Assembly: GCA_963739335.1 (NCBI GenBank)
Contig: CAVUAC010000053.1
Coordinates: 33,748-97,747, forward strand
DNA: 64,000 bases
Reading direction: 5' to 3'
DNA from: UBA9647 sp963739335
Lineage (GTDB): Bacteria > Bacteroidota > Ignavibacteria > UBA10030
Positions 36,777 through 44,938 of this stretch are shown piece by piece (position 1 is the first letter of the stretch; each line of letters begins with the position of its first letter). The notes under the pieces were generated by a model, which was not told the DNA's origin, did no database searches, and saw nothing but the letters and a program-made list of their open reading frames with translations. A program made the position numbers and the translations under genes.

Positions 36777-37739
36777 CTATGACGCCATCGGTTGGGACAC
36801 TGACTGCAATTGACGGCGTCTTGATTCAATTGCAGTGGCGATCCGCTTGCCCTGATCCTCAATAAGCCTCTTGGAGCTGATCCCCTTAAGCCTACTCTGC
36901 TCGATAGAGTTCAGTCGGTCAACAGTAGTTGCTTTTTGGATTGCTTCCAACATCGCTACGGCTTCCTTCTCGCCTGTCAAAAAGCCTGACTCATTGAACA
37001 TCGGCGTCCCGGTTGGTGCAACGACGGTCGCAGCCGGCGTTGGTTGTTGGCCTCGGTCGAGCCATTCGAGGATCTGCTTGCCGAGCTTCTCGTCCGGTTT
37101 CGAAACTAGTCTGCCGTCAAAGAGGCTTGAGCGGTCCTTAGTGGACTGGGCGTTGTGATTGAGGTCAAGATCGAACACGATGTCGAATTCGTAGTCCATA
37201 CCCTCGCGTTGCACGGGGGCAAGTCCGACCTTCTTCGGGACCGATTTCCCTTTCTCGTTTGTCTCGACAACGTAGTCCATCTTCGAGCGCATCGTTGCGA
37301 TGAGATGAAGCTTTGAGCGGATCATCGCCTCGATGAAGGCGTTGTGCTGAGGGGTTAGTTTGCGCCAGGCTGTGAAGCTGTTCATTCCGCCATCAGCAAG
37401 CTTGCCTTGTGTGTCTAGCAGGCCCCCCTCACCTGCCCAGGCGTGGGAGATGCTGTCGAGGATGAGCACATCGTAGCCGGCAGCCTCGGCCTGGTGAATA
37501 GCTTTGATGTACTTGTCGATCTCAAATGGCGGTTCGATGTTGAGCACGTCGAAGTCGATGCGATCGCCATAGAGAACGCTGGAGTTGTTCTCAGTGTCGA
37601 CGAGTGCAATCTTTGTGCCTAGACCGCAAGCAATCTTGAGCGCTGAGAGGGTCTTGCCGGATCCAGCGGCTCCGCAAATGCCGATGCGTGCTTTCTTGAC
37701 GATACGTTGGGCTTTTTGGAATGAAGGTTGGGTATTCAT
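36777..37739 (-). CDS. Phage-type AAA_24 ATPase (Sak4-like)
   Basis: About 320 residues from the ATG at 37739 (GGGAG ribosome binding site). RecA-like core: Walker A CGAAGSGKT (residues 22-30), IALVDTENNSSVLYGD, then FDVLNIEPPFEIDKYI and Walker B YDVLILDSISHAW. This is the pattern of phage nucleotide-binding proteins of the AAA_24/Sak4 group that assist single-strand annealing recombination. The C-terminus has a KATTVDRLNSIEQSRLKGIS helix. Residues from ~60 on are duplicated at 1-778. It stands next to a coiled-coil phage-type gene and an integrase 2 kb away. Confidence 0.75.
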   Translation of the reverse strand: MNTQPSFQKAQRIVKKARIGICGAAGSGKTLSALKIACGLGTKIALVDTENNSSVLYGDRIDFDVLNIEPPFEIDKYIKAIHQAEAAGYDVLILDSISHAWAGEGGLLDTQGKLADGGMNSFTAWRKLTPQHNAFIEAMIRSKLHLIATMRSKMDYVVETNEKGKSVPKKVGLAPVQREGMDYEFDIVFDLDLNHNAQSTKDRSSLFDGRLVSKPDEKLGKQILEWLDRGQQPTPAATVVAPTGTPMFNESGFLTGEKEAVAMLEAIQKATTVDRLNSIEQSRLKGISSKRLIEDQGKRIATAIESRRRQLQSVSQPMAS

Positions 37740-37853
37740 GGTAGTTCTCCCGTGATTGGTTAAATGGTGATTGGTGAGTGGTTTGGGCCGGAGGCCCATC
37801 CGCCTTCGGCGGAAATTGGTGAATAGTTAATTGGTTGATTGGTGAATGGTTGA
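37740..37853. repeat. TGGTGAATGGT-type degenerate simple repeat
   Basis: About 110 bp made of GATTGGTGA(A/G)TGGTT and GGTGAATAGTTAATTGG units, interrupted by GGGCCGGAGGCCCATCC. It is the same kind of sequence as the spacers at 9344-9400 and 13410-13485, suggesting a genome-wide repeat family. Confidence 0.6.
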
Positions 37854-38351
37854 TTAGAATGTGACTTGGAGGGTTGAGCCGCCGGAAACGAATCGAGCTG
37901 GGTGGATGATTTCGCCGGTTGCAGTATTGGCAACCTCGGCTGGTAGATTTTCAAGGAACTTCTTCCGGGCTTTGAGTTTCTCTTCGATCGCCTTTTTCTG
38001 GGATTCGAGGTCGTCGATGATTGCATCCTGATACTCGTACTTCTTTGGAAGGGATTTGAGCTGGACCTTCGCGCCGCAGATGTCTGTGCTCGTTCCCTGC
38101 ATTGAGTTGATTGCCCGGTCTTTGATTCGTCCGAGCGCCTGGTCAAGAATGTCGGCGACATTTCTGATTCGGACATATGCCTCGATTGCAGACTGCTCTT
38201 CGAGAAGGGCGTCTGTCAATGCAGCGGCATAGGTAGTGAATTCCCCCTTTGGAACAACACGGTGGAGGACGGTCAGGTGCTCGGACTTGACCGGTGCTGG
38301 CTCTACGGCGTCGGGGAAGAATTCATCCTGTGGTCGGGTGCTTGGTTTCAT
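37854..38351 (-). CDS. Phage-type coiled-coil protein beside Sak4-like ATPase
   Basis: A 165-residue soluble protein, with an N-terminal acidic region and a long coiled coil in the C-terminal half (YQDAIIDDLESQKKAIEEKL, KARKKFLENLP) ending FVSGGSTLQVTF. Size and layout recall the Gp157-like helpers encoded next to phage recombination ATPases, but the match is only by eye. The gap to the ATPase gene (37740-37853) is filled by ATTGGTGAATGGTTGATTGG-type simple repeats. Confidence 0.45.
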   Translation of the reverse strand: MKPSTRPQDEFFPDAVEPAPVKSEHLTVLHRVVPKGEFTTYAAALTDALLEEQSAIEAYVRIRNVADILDQALGRIKDRAINSMQGTSTDICGAKVQLKSLPKKYEYQDAIIDDLESQKKAIEEKLKARKKFLENLPAEVANTATGEIIHPARFVSGGSTLQVTF

Positions 38352-38417
38352 GATGTTGATCTCCTCTTTGTTGAGTTGTGTTGTTGTACCTTTTCGCCAA
38401 TCGATTTTCCTGAGGCG

Positions 38418-38621
38418 CTATCCGCGCAGCCCCGCTTCACGTTGCCTCTGTTTGGTGGCTTCAAGCTCGGCGTCGGTGGCTGCTTCGACCTTGTCTGCTT
38501 CGATGGAATCCACAGAAGAAGCGAAGGAGATGTACTGCAGCTTTCCATCATTGCAGATGCGGTAGAAGTACCCGATGACTCTTGCTGTAGACTTCATCTT
38601 GAGTGGCTGAAAGATTTTCAC
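38418..38621 (-). CDS. Small hypothetical protein in the phage-type cluster
   Basis: A 67-residue protein starting VKIFQPLKMKSTARVIGYFY (GTG at 38621, preceded by AGAAGGTGAAATC) and ending in a charged helix (DAELEATKQRQREAGLRG). A longer frame to 38747 would run through the inverted-repeat region and add an unlikely hydrophobic N-terminus. Function unknown; it lies 66 bases from the coiled-coil gene on the same strand. Confidence 0.4.
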   Translation of the reverse strand: MKIFQPLKMKSTARVIGYFYRICNDGKLQYISFASSVDSIEADKVEAATDAELEATKQRQREAGLRG

Positions 38622-38667
38622 GATTTCACCTTCTGGTTTACTCCTGGTTGGGACAGCCCCGAAAAAA

Positions 38668-38864
38668 AGAAAGGGAAAAGAAAAAAAGCGGATGTAGGTG
38701 TCTAAAACGGCAAACCAAAAAGGCAAGGGCGCCGCAAGCGGTATCAACTTTCCATTCTTCCCGCTTGCGGTGTTTATATACCCTTGCCTTTTTGCGCATC
38801 AGCTCATCGTGGGCCGTTTGCCGTTTTTATATTGACCCGCTTTTTTTGCTTCTTTTCCCTTTCT
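38668..38864. repeat. Four-level nested inverted repeat
   Basis: Arms from outside in: AGAAAGGGAAAAG...AAAGCGG (38668-38691) with CCGCTTT...CTTTTCCCTTTCT (38837-38864); AAAACGGCAAAC (38704-38715) with GTTTGCCGTTTT (38816-38827); AAAAAGGCAAGGG (38717-38729) with CCCTTGCCTTTTT (38781-38793); and CCGCAAGCGG (38732-38741) with CCGCTTGCGG (38761-38770). The inner three are perfect. The whole could extrude as one long cruciform or fold as a long RNA stem. A/T-rich outer ends and T-tracts on both strands also allow bidirectional termination. Confidence 0.85.
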
Positions 38865-39022
38865 GAGAGAGGGGCGATGTATCCTCAGTTTGTTCGATGG
38901 AATTTTCGATTGTCGATTTCCGATTGATGATTGGTGGGAAGCTCAGATTTTGGATTGCGCGTTTTGTGCGCCCCGCCGTTTTTTGGCAGGGGCCGATTGT
39001 CACTGAGGAAGGTTTGGCGCGT

Positions 39023-39172
39023 CCTTTTGCTGCAGTGCATTGCACTCGAACTGCAAAAGGCGTGACAAACCCGACACCTATCAGGTCGGCGGCTGGCACA
39101 GAGAGAGGATTTCACATGCAGTTTTTGCGTCGATAGGGTTCGAAGTGGCTGCAAAAACTGTGACAGCCGCCG
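39023..39172. repeat. Second cluster of nested hairpins
   Basis: CCTTTTGC (39023-39030) pairs with GCAAAAGG (39053-39060) and encloses AGTGCA/TGCACT. Next, CGGCGGCTG (39087-39095) pairs with CAGCCGCCG (39164-39172) and encloses CAGTTTTTGC (39119-39128) / GCAAAAACTG (39151-39160). All arms are perfect. The sequence TTTTGC/GCAAAA recurs in both sets. Confidence 0.7.
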
Positions 39173-39420
39173 TTGTTCAGAACAGGTGGCAATTACGCCG
39201 AAACGAGAGAGCGGAGCGGAATGAGGTGGAGGCGAGCGAAGACCAACCCAACTATTAACGAATGAGCGAGACGTAACGGAGTGCAGCGGAACGATTGAGT
39301 TGAGGCGTTATTGCTCAGGGAAGTCTTTGGCGAGGCGGCATGAAGCGATGCCGCCAGGTGAGGATTTCGATGTGGCGGCACGAAGCCGCACGTGTCTATG
39401 AATAACATCATATTCCACGT

Positions 39421-39450
39421 GCGGGCGCTTGATGCCGCCGTGCGGGGGGG
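39421..39450. repeat. Direct repeat left of the integrase gene
   Basis: GGCGCTTGATGCCGCCGTGCGGG (39424-39446) matches 40628-40650 with two mismatches in 23 positions, same orientation. The pair flanks the tyrosine recombinase gene and may be element ends or attachment sites. Confidence 0.55.
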
Positions 39451-39539
39451 TACTCGTGGATGTTCAGGAAATCGTATCTTTGTTGTGCTAACTGTGATCG
39501 TGTGCAGCTCACTGCTCAATCAGAGAAAGGAGTAGCGAT

Positions 39540-40595
39540 ATGAACTTCACGAACCTGAGCCTGTACAAACGTTCTAACGGGGTCTGGTATGTTGGCTATA
39601 GGGATGGAGGCCGGAGGTGCTGGAAGTCGACCAAAGCGCGGAGAAAGAGAGATGCTCTGCTGTTTTTGACAGAATTCAAAGAAGCGATGGAGCCGAAACC
39701 AAGACGGATTCTCTTTTCCGAGTTCACAAGAGAATACAATGAGATCGAAGGGCCCAATCTCCGCGAATCCACGTTGAACGGAGTCTATGGCAGGTCTTTC
39801 AAGACCTTCATTGGCGTCTGTGGTGACCGAGATCTATCAAGCTATACAGCTCGGGATGTTGACCTATTCAAGGCGAGGAGGGTTAAGGTTTGTTCTCCAA
39901 CTACAGTAAACATCGAGTTCCGGTCCCTGAAAACGGCGTTCAATTGTGCAGCGAGGTGGGATCTCATCAAGGAAAACCCTTTCATGAAGTGTTCACCTCT
40001 GAGAGTTCCAGAGAAAAGACCTACATGCCTCACTGAAGAGGAGTTCAGTCGCCTTTGCAAAGTCACTGTGGAGCCATTGTTCAAGCGCCTCTATGAATTT
40101 GCGGTGTTGACGGGAATGAGGTTGGGAGAAATCCAGAACTTGGAATGGAGAAACGTCGATTTCGACAAAAGACTGATCGCTGTCTCGAACTCAGAGACGT
40201 TTCTGACGAAAACAGGCAAAATCCGTGTAGTTCCCATGAGCAACAGAGTCTTGGAGTTGCTCGAGGAGATAAGGAGCGAGGGGAGTCAGTCAGTGTTTGT
40301 CTTTCATTACAATCAGCGCAAAGTGAGCAGGAGCTACATAGATCACAAATTCAGAGATTACCGAGAAGCGGCTGGCCTTGAAGATGATGTGACGTTTCAT
40401 TCATTGCGGCACACGTTTGCGACTTGGCTGGTACAGAAGGGTGTGTCGATATTCGAGGTGCAAAAGCTCTTGGGGCATTCAGACATGAAGGTCACCCAGA
40501 TCTACAGCCACCTTGCTGCGAGTGAACTTCACGGGGCAGTGAACAAGATTAGCTTTGGGATTACCACTGAGGCGGAAAATATGAGCCCTGGCTAA
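39540..40595 (+). CDS. Tyrosine recombinase (phage integrase family)
   Basis: A 351-residue integrase with an N-terminal arm (YKRSNGVWYVGYRDGGRRCW), a SAM-like core-binding domain and a C-terminal catalytic domain. The catalytic set is complete: Arg in TGMRLGEIQN, Lys in LTKTGKIRVVP, HSLRH, LGHSD and the nucleophile Tyr in TQIYSHLA. It lacks the extra helix region expected of an integron IntI, so it should not be the source of the attC activity at 1018. GAGAAAGGAG before the ATG is a strong ribosome binding site. It is probably the integrase of the adjacent phage-type segment. Confidence 0.85.
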   Translation: MNFTNLSLYKRSNGVWYVGYRDGGRRCWKSTKARRKRDALLFLTEFKEAMEPKPRRILFSEFTREYNEIEGPNLRESTLNGVYGRSFKTFIGVCGDRDLSSYTARDVDLFKARRVKVCSPTTVNIEFRSLKTAFNCAARWDLIKENPFMKCSPLRVPEKRPTCLTEEEFSRLCKVTVEPLFKRLYEFAVLTGMRLGEIQNLEWRNVDFDKRLIAVSNSETFLTKTGKIRVVPMSNRVLELLEEIRSEGSQSVFVFHYNQRKVSRSYIDHKFRDYREAAGLEDDVTFHSLRHTFATWLVQKGVSIFEVQKLLGHSDMKVTQIYSHLAASELHGAVNKISFGITTEAENMSPG

Positions 40596-40622
40596 CGGAG
40601 CTTTTGAGCTAGGAAGCCAAAT

Positions 40623-40652
40623 GCGTAGGCGCTTGATGCTGCCGTGTGGGAG
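40623..40652. repeat. Direct repeat right of the integrase gene
   Basis: Second copy of the 23-bp repeat (GGCGCTTGATGCTGCCGTGTGGG at 40628-40650), 33 bases after the integrase stop codon. Confidence 0.55.
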
Positions 40653-40697
40653 GTGTCTGACGGCGGCGATTGGGCATAGTGCAGCAACCACCGGACA

Positions 40698-41294
40698 TCA
40701 ATCTTCAGGATTTGCTCCATTTCTCGGCAATGTCGTTCGATCTATGCGAACAGCTTTGGGGTTGTATAGTTGAGAGTGTGCCTCGTGATGTTGCCAATTG
40801 TCAGTATATCGGGCAGCGAGTTCCCTGTCGTGGATAACAAGAAGGTTTTCTGCGTTCTTTTCTTCTGCGGCTTTTGTGAAATTGAACGATCCGGTTATGA
40901 CGACTTCGTTATCTATGATCACGATCATGTTGTGTGCAATGGCATGGACGCCGTCGATTCTGGTGAGAATGCCGGAATTGGCGAGGAAATCGGCGGAGGA
41001 GTATTTGTAGGTCTTCTGGCTTCTGTCTAGGATAACCTGGACCTTGACCCCGCGCTTGTGCGCTCTTACGAGAGCGTCGGCAATCGGTGCCGAGGTGAAC
41101 GAATAGGCTTGAACTAGGACGGTCGACCTTGCATTATTGAGCGCTTGTCAGATTGCAAAGGTAGCCTCTCCACCCGGAGAGAAGTAAACGTGCCAAGTGG
41201 CAGAAGAGGTCGTTGCGGGTTGGGCGATTGCTGCGGTTTGCAGCGCCAATAGGCAAAGAAGAACGAAGGATCTACGTGATAGAATGGGCTTCAT
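40698..41294 (-). pseudogene. Exported PLD-family nuclease, interrupted by TGA
   Basis: From the ATG at 41294 (AGAAAGGAA upstream): signal peptide MKPILSRRSFVLLCLLALQT, then WHVYFSPGGEATFAI, a TGA, and QALNNARSTVLVQAYSFTSA, PIADALVRAHKRGVKVQVIL, then the catalytic region. That region reads AHNMIVIIDNEVVITGSFNF with KAAEEKNAENLLVI after it. This is the short single-HKD nuclease type that acts as a dimer in the periplasm. Besides the internal stop, the catalytic Lys of HxK is Met (HNM), so the protein would be inactive even if read through. It lies next to an integrase and is probably decaying. Confidence 0.8.
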
Positions 41295-41709
41295 GGAATT
41301 ATTCCTTTCTCGACGAAGGTTTTAGGGAAGAACTACTCATCTAAGGCCTTCGAAGACGGGAATACAAAGCAACTCTTCCGGTATCAGCCTAAAGTTTCTA
41401 TCATGTGCATCGCGTGCCCCGGACTTGAACCTGCAACAACGCGGTCGACAGAAGCTTCAAAAACCGTTGGTACTGAAGCCATTTTCGTGGGCTTGCCTTT
41501 GGCTTGTCTCCTCAATTAAGCGGATATTCACATACGAACGCGAACACATCCTCCCCTGAACTGCAGTAGTTGCCGAACCCCGTTGGGGGTACAAAAATGC
41601 CAATCAATTTCTGCCAAGATTCGATTGGCATTTCTGTTTTATGACTGGTAGCAGGGCCGTAGCAGTTCGAGCTCCGATGGCTTGAGCTGATCCTGACCCA
41701 ATCTTAAGA
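41295..41709. other. Intergenic region, repeat only
   Basis: Contains the direct repeat at 41341-41408 and a short inverted pair (ATGCCAATCAATTTCTG / GATTGGCAT, about 41597-41632) beside the 3' end of the helicase gene, possibly its terminator: AAATGCCAATC and GATTGGCATTT pair perfectly around an 18-base loop and are followed by T-rich sequence. No gene was recognised. Confidence 0.5.
41341..41408. repeat. Direct repeat downstream of the TOTE/AbiE module
   Basis: Starts CTAAGGCCTTCGAAGACGGG and ends TTTCTATCATGTGC. An ungapped alignment by eye with 45722-45789 gives 51 of 68 identical positions, same orientation. Continuing sequence (GGACTTGAACCTGC at about 41421) resembles the T-arm of a tRNA on the minus strand but does not fold as one. 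Confidence 0.7.
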
Positions 41710-43887
41710 TCAAAAACCCATTTCAGCGGGATCCTTTGAACTTATCTTGGCAGCCAACTTCTTGTAATACCGTTCTCGTTGTTTGAATTGTCTCTCAAGG
41801 AAGGGAATGTTTCTGTCCCGATAGTCGATAATGAGCCTCTCGTCGCCGATGTCACGTAGGCGGCCAATGTATTGGACAAGCTTGCCTTCAAATGAGAATG
41901 GAAACGCGAGAATCAGGCAACTGATTCCACGAATATCTACTCCTTCACCAAAGAATTGGCCCGTGGAGAGAATTACCTGATAATGACCATCCTCGATTTG
42001 CCTGACTTTTGATTTCCTCGCACGCGGTGAATCGTCACCAGAAATGACGATGGTCTCGCTTTTGCCTTTGAGATAGAGATTGAGAATCTCGAGATGTTCC
42101 TTGCGTTCGCTTAGCACAAGCACCTTTTTGCCACCAGATGTCCCTTTCATGATATCATCCACTATTAACTTATTCCGAGCTGTGTCAAAACAGACCACCT
42201 TTGCCAGGAGTTGGAAGAGATCGGTTGTAAATTTGAAAGGAATCGTAAGGTCCGTCCCCCTAACGACAACTTCGAAGGACTGGCTCGGTGGAGATGATAC
42301 TGGTTTGAGGTCCGTCGTCTCCATTCGTGCAACAATGTCTCCGATGTAGACATAGATCAACTTCTCGTCATTGTGTTTGCGCTTAGGGGTGGCAGTCAGC
42401 CCATAGAGATAGTGGGTGTTCAGTTGTGCGACGACGTCTCGGAAAGTCGATGCGGGTATGTGGTGACATTCATCAACCAGAATTGTTCCAAACTTACTCT
42501 TGAATTCGGATAAGTCCTTCTTGCGACCCAGGCTTTGAAGCAGGCCGACAGTAATCTGGGTGCCAATCTTCTTCTTGATGCCTGAATACTGTCCGATATG
42601 CGCTTTCGGTATTCCGAGGAATTCCTGAATTCGTTCCACCCACTGATCGAGGATCTGTTTGCGATGAACAAGAATCAAAGCCGGGAGTTTCCTTCTCGCA
42701 ATGAGTTCAAGCCCAATGATTGTCTTGCCGCTTCCTGACGGCGCTACTATTACACCTTGGTCATGTTCCGATGCAGAATCAACCACCTCGGTTTGCAATG
42801 GGGTCAACTCGATGCAACTCTTGAACGGTACCTCATCAAGCGAAGGGTAGTCGTAGCGCACCGAATGGCCGATGACGTGTTCGTTCAGGAACGCAACAAG
42901 CCTGTTCAGGAAGCCTCGAGGTATTGAAACAGCATCACCCGACTCTTCAATCAACTTGAAGTATTTCTGCACCTTATATGTTGACTTACCAAGCCGGCGC
43001 TTGGTCAAGAATTCGGTGTTGAGAAAGTTCAATTCGTCCTTCAAAAAGGTTACTAATTCTGGCGAGAGCTGTGAACGAGCAAGAGCAATCTGATTGGCGA
43101 CGGAGATAGTGAGATGATTCCCTGGCGAAGCTGTAATGACGGTCGAACCCGCGTTCTGAACAAAAATTCTTTGATGGACCGCGTCAATCTCTTGCGCAGA
43201 GTGTCGTTTTGCTTCCTTCAAGAACACCCACTGATCCTTGTATGGAGCTCCTGTTTCCAGATCAAGGAACACAGTGTTGCCTTGCGATACTGACCTGCCT
43301 TGTAAGGGCAACGCGATCAGGTTGCCGAGCCCGCCTTTCGAAAGCGTGTCTTGGTTGGGGAAAAGTCGATCAAAACTGAATTCCTTCTCAAACTCTGAGA
43401 TGTGAAATGTTCGGCGTACTAACTCGAGGCCGATCTGTCGACTCTTATAGCAGGGATATGGTTCAGAAAAGAAAATCCATACATGTGCTCCATTGCCGGA
43501 ACGAGAACGCTCAAGATGTGCAGCAAGTCCCACCTCGGCGCACACATCAATGAAGGCGACTGCTTCAGCTTGCCAGTGTTCTCCATCAAAATCAGCTGCG
43601 AGGAAATGAGATGTGTTGTCGGGAAGAATGGGATAGATGCCGACAACCTGCGAGCCAAGAAGATGTTTCTTGATTACCTCATTTGTCAGAGGCAAAAGTT
43701 TCTTGTTTTCAAAGTCTTTCAGTGAGCCGCCCAGTCGCTTATGAGCCATGAACTCATCCCAACTGAATTCATAAGCAGGGCTGTAACCGGATCGGCCGTC
43801 TTTTTCCCAGCGGCGTGCATAGACGTCTGATCTGCCGCGAAAGAGCGACATGAAGAGTTCGACCTTTTGTACATCAATAAGAGTCAT
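41710..43887 (-). CDS. TOTE-type archaeo-eukaryotic primase-helicase fusion
   Basis: A 725-residue protein. Residues ~10-140 form the AEP domain of the TOTE conflict systems: LFRGRSDVYARRWEKDGRSG, the metal-binding DFDG (D99, D101) and SRSGNGAHVWIFF with the catalytic His. Residues ~355-700 are a superfamily-2 helicase: Walker A APSGSGKT (382-389), DECHH (472-476), GLTATPKRK (~492), and a C-terminal helicase half with QYIGRLRD. Such proteins are proposed to prime and copy or attack foreign nucleic acid. It lies 112 bases after the AbiEii toxin gene on the same strand. Confidence 0.85.
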   Translation of the reverse strand: MTLIDVQKVELFMSLFRGRSDVYARRWEKDGRSGYSPAYEFSWDEFMAHKRLGGSLKDFENKKLLPLTNEVIKKHLLGSQVVGIYPILPDNTSHFLAADFDGEHWQAEAVAFIDVCAEVGLAAHLERSRSGNGAHVWIFFSEPYPCYKSRQIGLELVRRTFHISEFEKEFSFDRLFPNQDTLSKGGLGNLIALPLQGRSVSQGNTVFLDLETGAPYKDQWVFLKEAKRHSAQEIDAVHQRIFVQNAGSTVITASPGNHLTISVANQIALARSQLSPELVTFLKDELNFLNTEFLTKRRLGKSTYKVQKYFKLIEESGDAVSIPRGFLNRLVAFLNEHVIGHSVRYDYPSLDEVPFKSCIELTPLQTEVVDSASEHDQGVIVAPSGSGKTIIGLELIARRKLPALILVHRKQILDQWVERIQEFLGIPKAHIGQYSGIKKKIGTQITVGLLQSLGRKKDLSEFKSKFGTILVDECHHIPASTFRDVVAQLNTHYLYGLTATPKRKHNDEKLIYVYIGDIVARMETTDLKPVSSPPSQSFEVVVRGTDLTIPFKFTTDLFQLLAKVVCFDTARNKLIVDDIMKGTSGGKKVLVLSERKEHLEILNLYLKGKSETIVISGDDSPRARKSKVRQIEDGHYQVILSTGQFFGEGVDIRGISCLILAFPFSFEGKLVQYIGRLRDIGDERLIIDYRDRNIPFLERQFKQRERYYKKLAAKISSKDPAEMGF

Positions 43888-43999
43888 AACCTCAAGTGAT
43901 GAGTTCGCTGGGGCTTGCTGCTCAATTCACGATCCGACGAAATCACCTTTGCGAATAGTCAGCGACGCACTTGGTTTTGTGCTCGAAGGTACAAGTGCT

Positions 44000-44938
44000 C
44001 TACTTACTTTTTCCTTCATGCGTTTGCCATTTGAATTGATCTGGCTGCCAGCGCGAATAGGGCTTCGGATCAACAAGAATAGGCTCAAGGAATCGTTCAA
44101 TCAGTCCAATTGCATCTCTAAATGGACCAACCGGGGTCAATTTGTTTGTTGCGTGAAAAGCGGTCCATTGTGTTTGCTTGTTGCTGTCGCTCTTAAAGGC
44201 GTCGCTGAAGATCATTTGGCGGTCTTGTAAAGGAGTACCTCTGGTATTGAATGTAAGTTCTATGGCCTCAGCAAGAAGGTCTGCACTAAAGGCTTGATGC
44301 TGTGCAAGATGGACCAAATCGTAGAAGTCCTTCATCCGACTTGTGATAACATTTAGCCGAACCATGGCTTCGAACTTCTCAGCTATTGCTGATTCCAGTG
44401 AATACACCTTGATGTGTGGCTTGGGGAAATCCAACATCACCGGATATTCAATATCGAGTGGGCCCGCAGTAATTTTGTCGCCAAACCCAACATCAATCTG
44501 AAGGACGTTTCTTGCTCCTTCTATTGAACACCGGATGGACACACGAAGGCCGCCGTACTCAGCCTGTTCCGCGATTGGCTCTACTGCAATCGTTGTCGAA
44601 TCGAACGTGACACCATCTTCTTCGGTGATGGCTGAAACTTCTTCCATCACCGACCTAATACCGTCAATATCATTCTTGACGCCATGACAGAGAAAGTCGA
44701 TATCTTTCGTTGGGCGGAGGTCGGGCATATCGTAGGTGAGGAAGAGCAGAGCTCCTTTGAGGATGAAGTTGGCGCGATAATGAGAAACGGAAAACCTGTA
44801 GAGCAGTCGTTCCTGAGCGTATCGAACAAGAAGACGATTGTAGTCCTGGCCGGTTTTCCTGGCGATGTTCAATAGCCGTGCTCGAACCGATGCACCAACA
44901 TTTGCGGGATGCTTATCGTCTTTCTTCTTCGGGCTCAT
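44000..44938 (-). CDS. abiEii: AbiEii-type nucleotidyltransferase toxin
   Basis: A 312-residue protein with the DNA polymerase-beta-like nucleotidyltransferase core: ILKGALLFLTYDMP, then LRPTKDIDFLCHG (the DxD metal ligands), EVSAITEEDGVTFD and later the KF/YDLVHLAQHQAF region. This is the AbiEii/AbiGii toxin family, which forms a type IV toxin-antitoxin pair with AbiEi and gives abortive infection against phage. The ATG overlaps the AbiEi stop by 4 bases. All landmark motifs are intact. Confidence 0.9.
   Translation of the reverse strand: MSPKKKDDKHPANVGASVRARLLNIARKTGQDYNRLLVRYAQERLLYRFSVSHYRANFILKGALLFLTYDMPDLRPTKDIDFLCHGVKNDIDGIRSVMEEVSAITEEDGVTFDSTTIAVEPIAEQAEYGGLRVSIRCSIEGARNVLQIDVGFGDKITAGPLDIEYPVMLDFPKPHIKVYSLESAIAEKFEAMVRLNVITSRMKDFYDLVHLAQHQAFSADLLAEAIELTFNTRGTPLQDRQMIFSDAFKSDSNKQTQWTAFHATNKLTPVGPFRDAIGLIERFLEPILVDPKPYSRWQPDQFKWQTHEGKSK

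Larger units (their letters stand above)
38622..39539. other. Structured noncoding region between phage-type genes and integrase
   Basis: Almost 0.9 kb without a convincing gene but full of inverted repeats: the nested set at 38668-38864, further paired arms at 39023-39172, and short GC hairpins at 39331-39352 (GGCGGCAT / ATGCCGCC) and about 39372-39391. It ends with the first copy of the direct repeat flanking the integrase. Confidence 0.6.

Noticed and set aside
39225..39310. Possible second attC-like palindrome (TATTAAC ... GTTATTG)
   Set aside because: Neither end fits the RYYYAAC/GTTRRRY cores and the internal pairing is poor; it is better described as part of the hairpin-rich region.
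39540..40595. Integrase considered as an IntI integron integrase
   Set aside because: It has the general tyrosine-recombinase set but not the extra IntI-specific region, and lies 38 kb from the attC-like site.
41405..41460. Minus-strand tRNA-like T-arm (GCAGGTTCAAGTCC)
   Set aside because: The T-stem does not pair (GCAGG against CCGGG) and no D-arm, anticodon arm or acceptor stem can be built around it.
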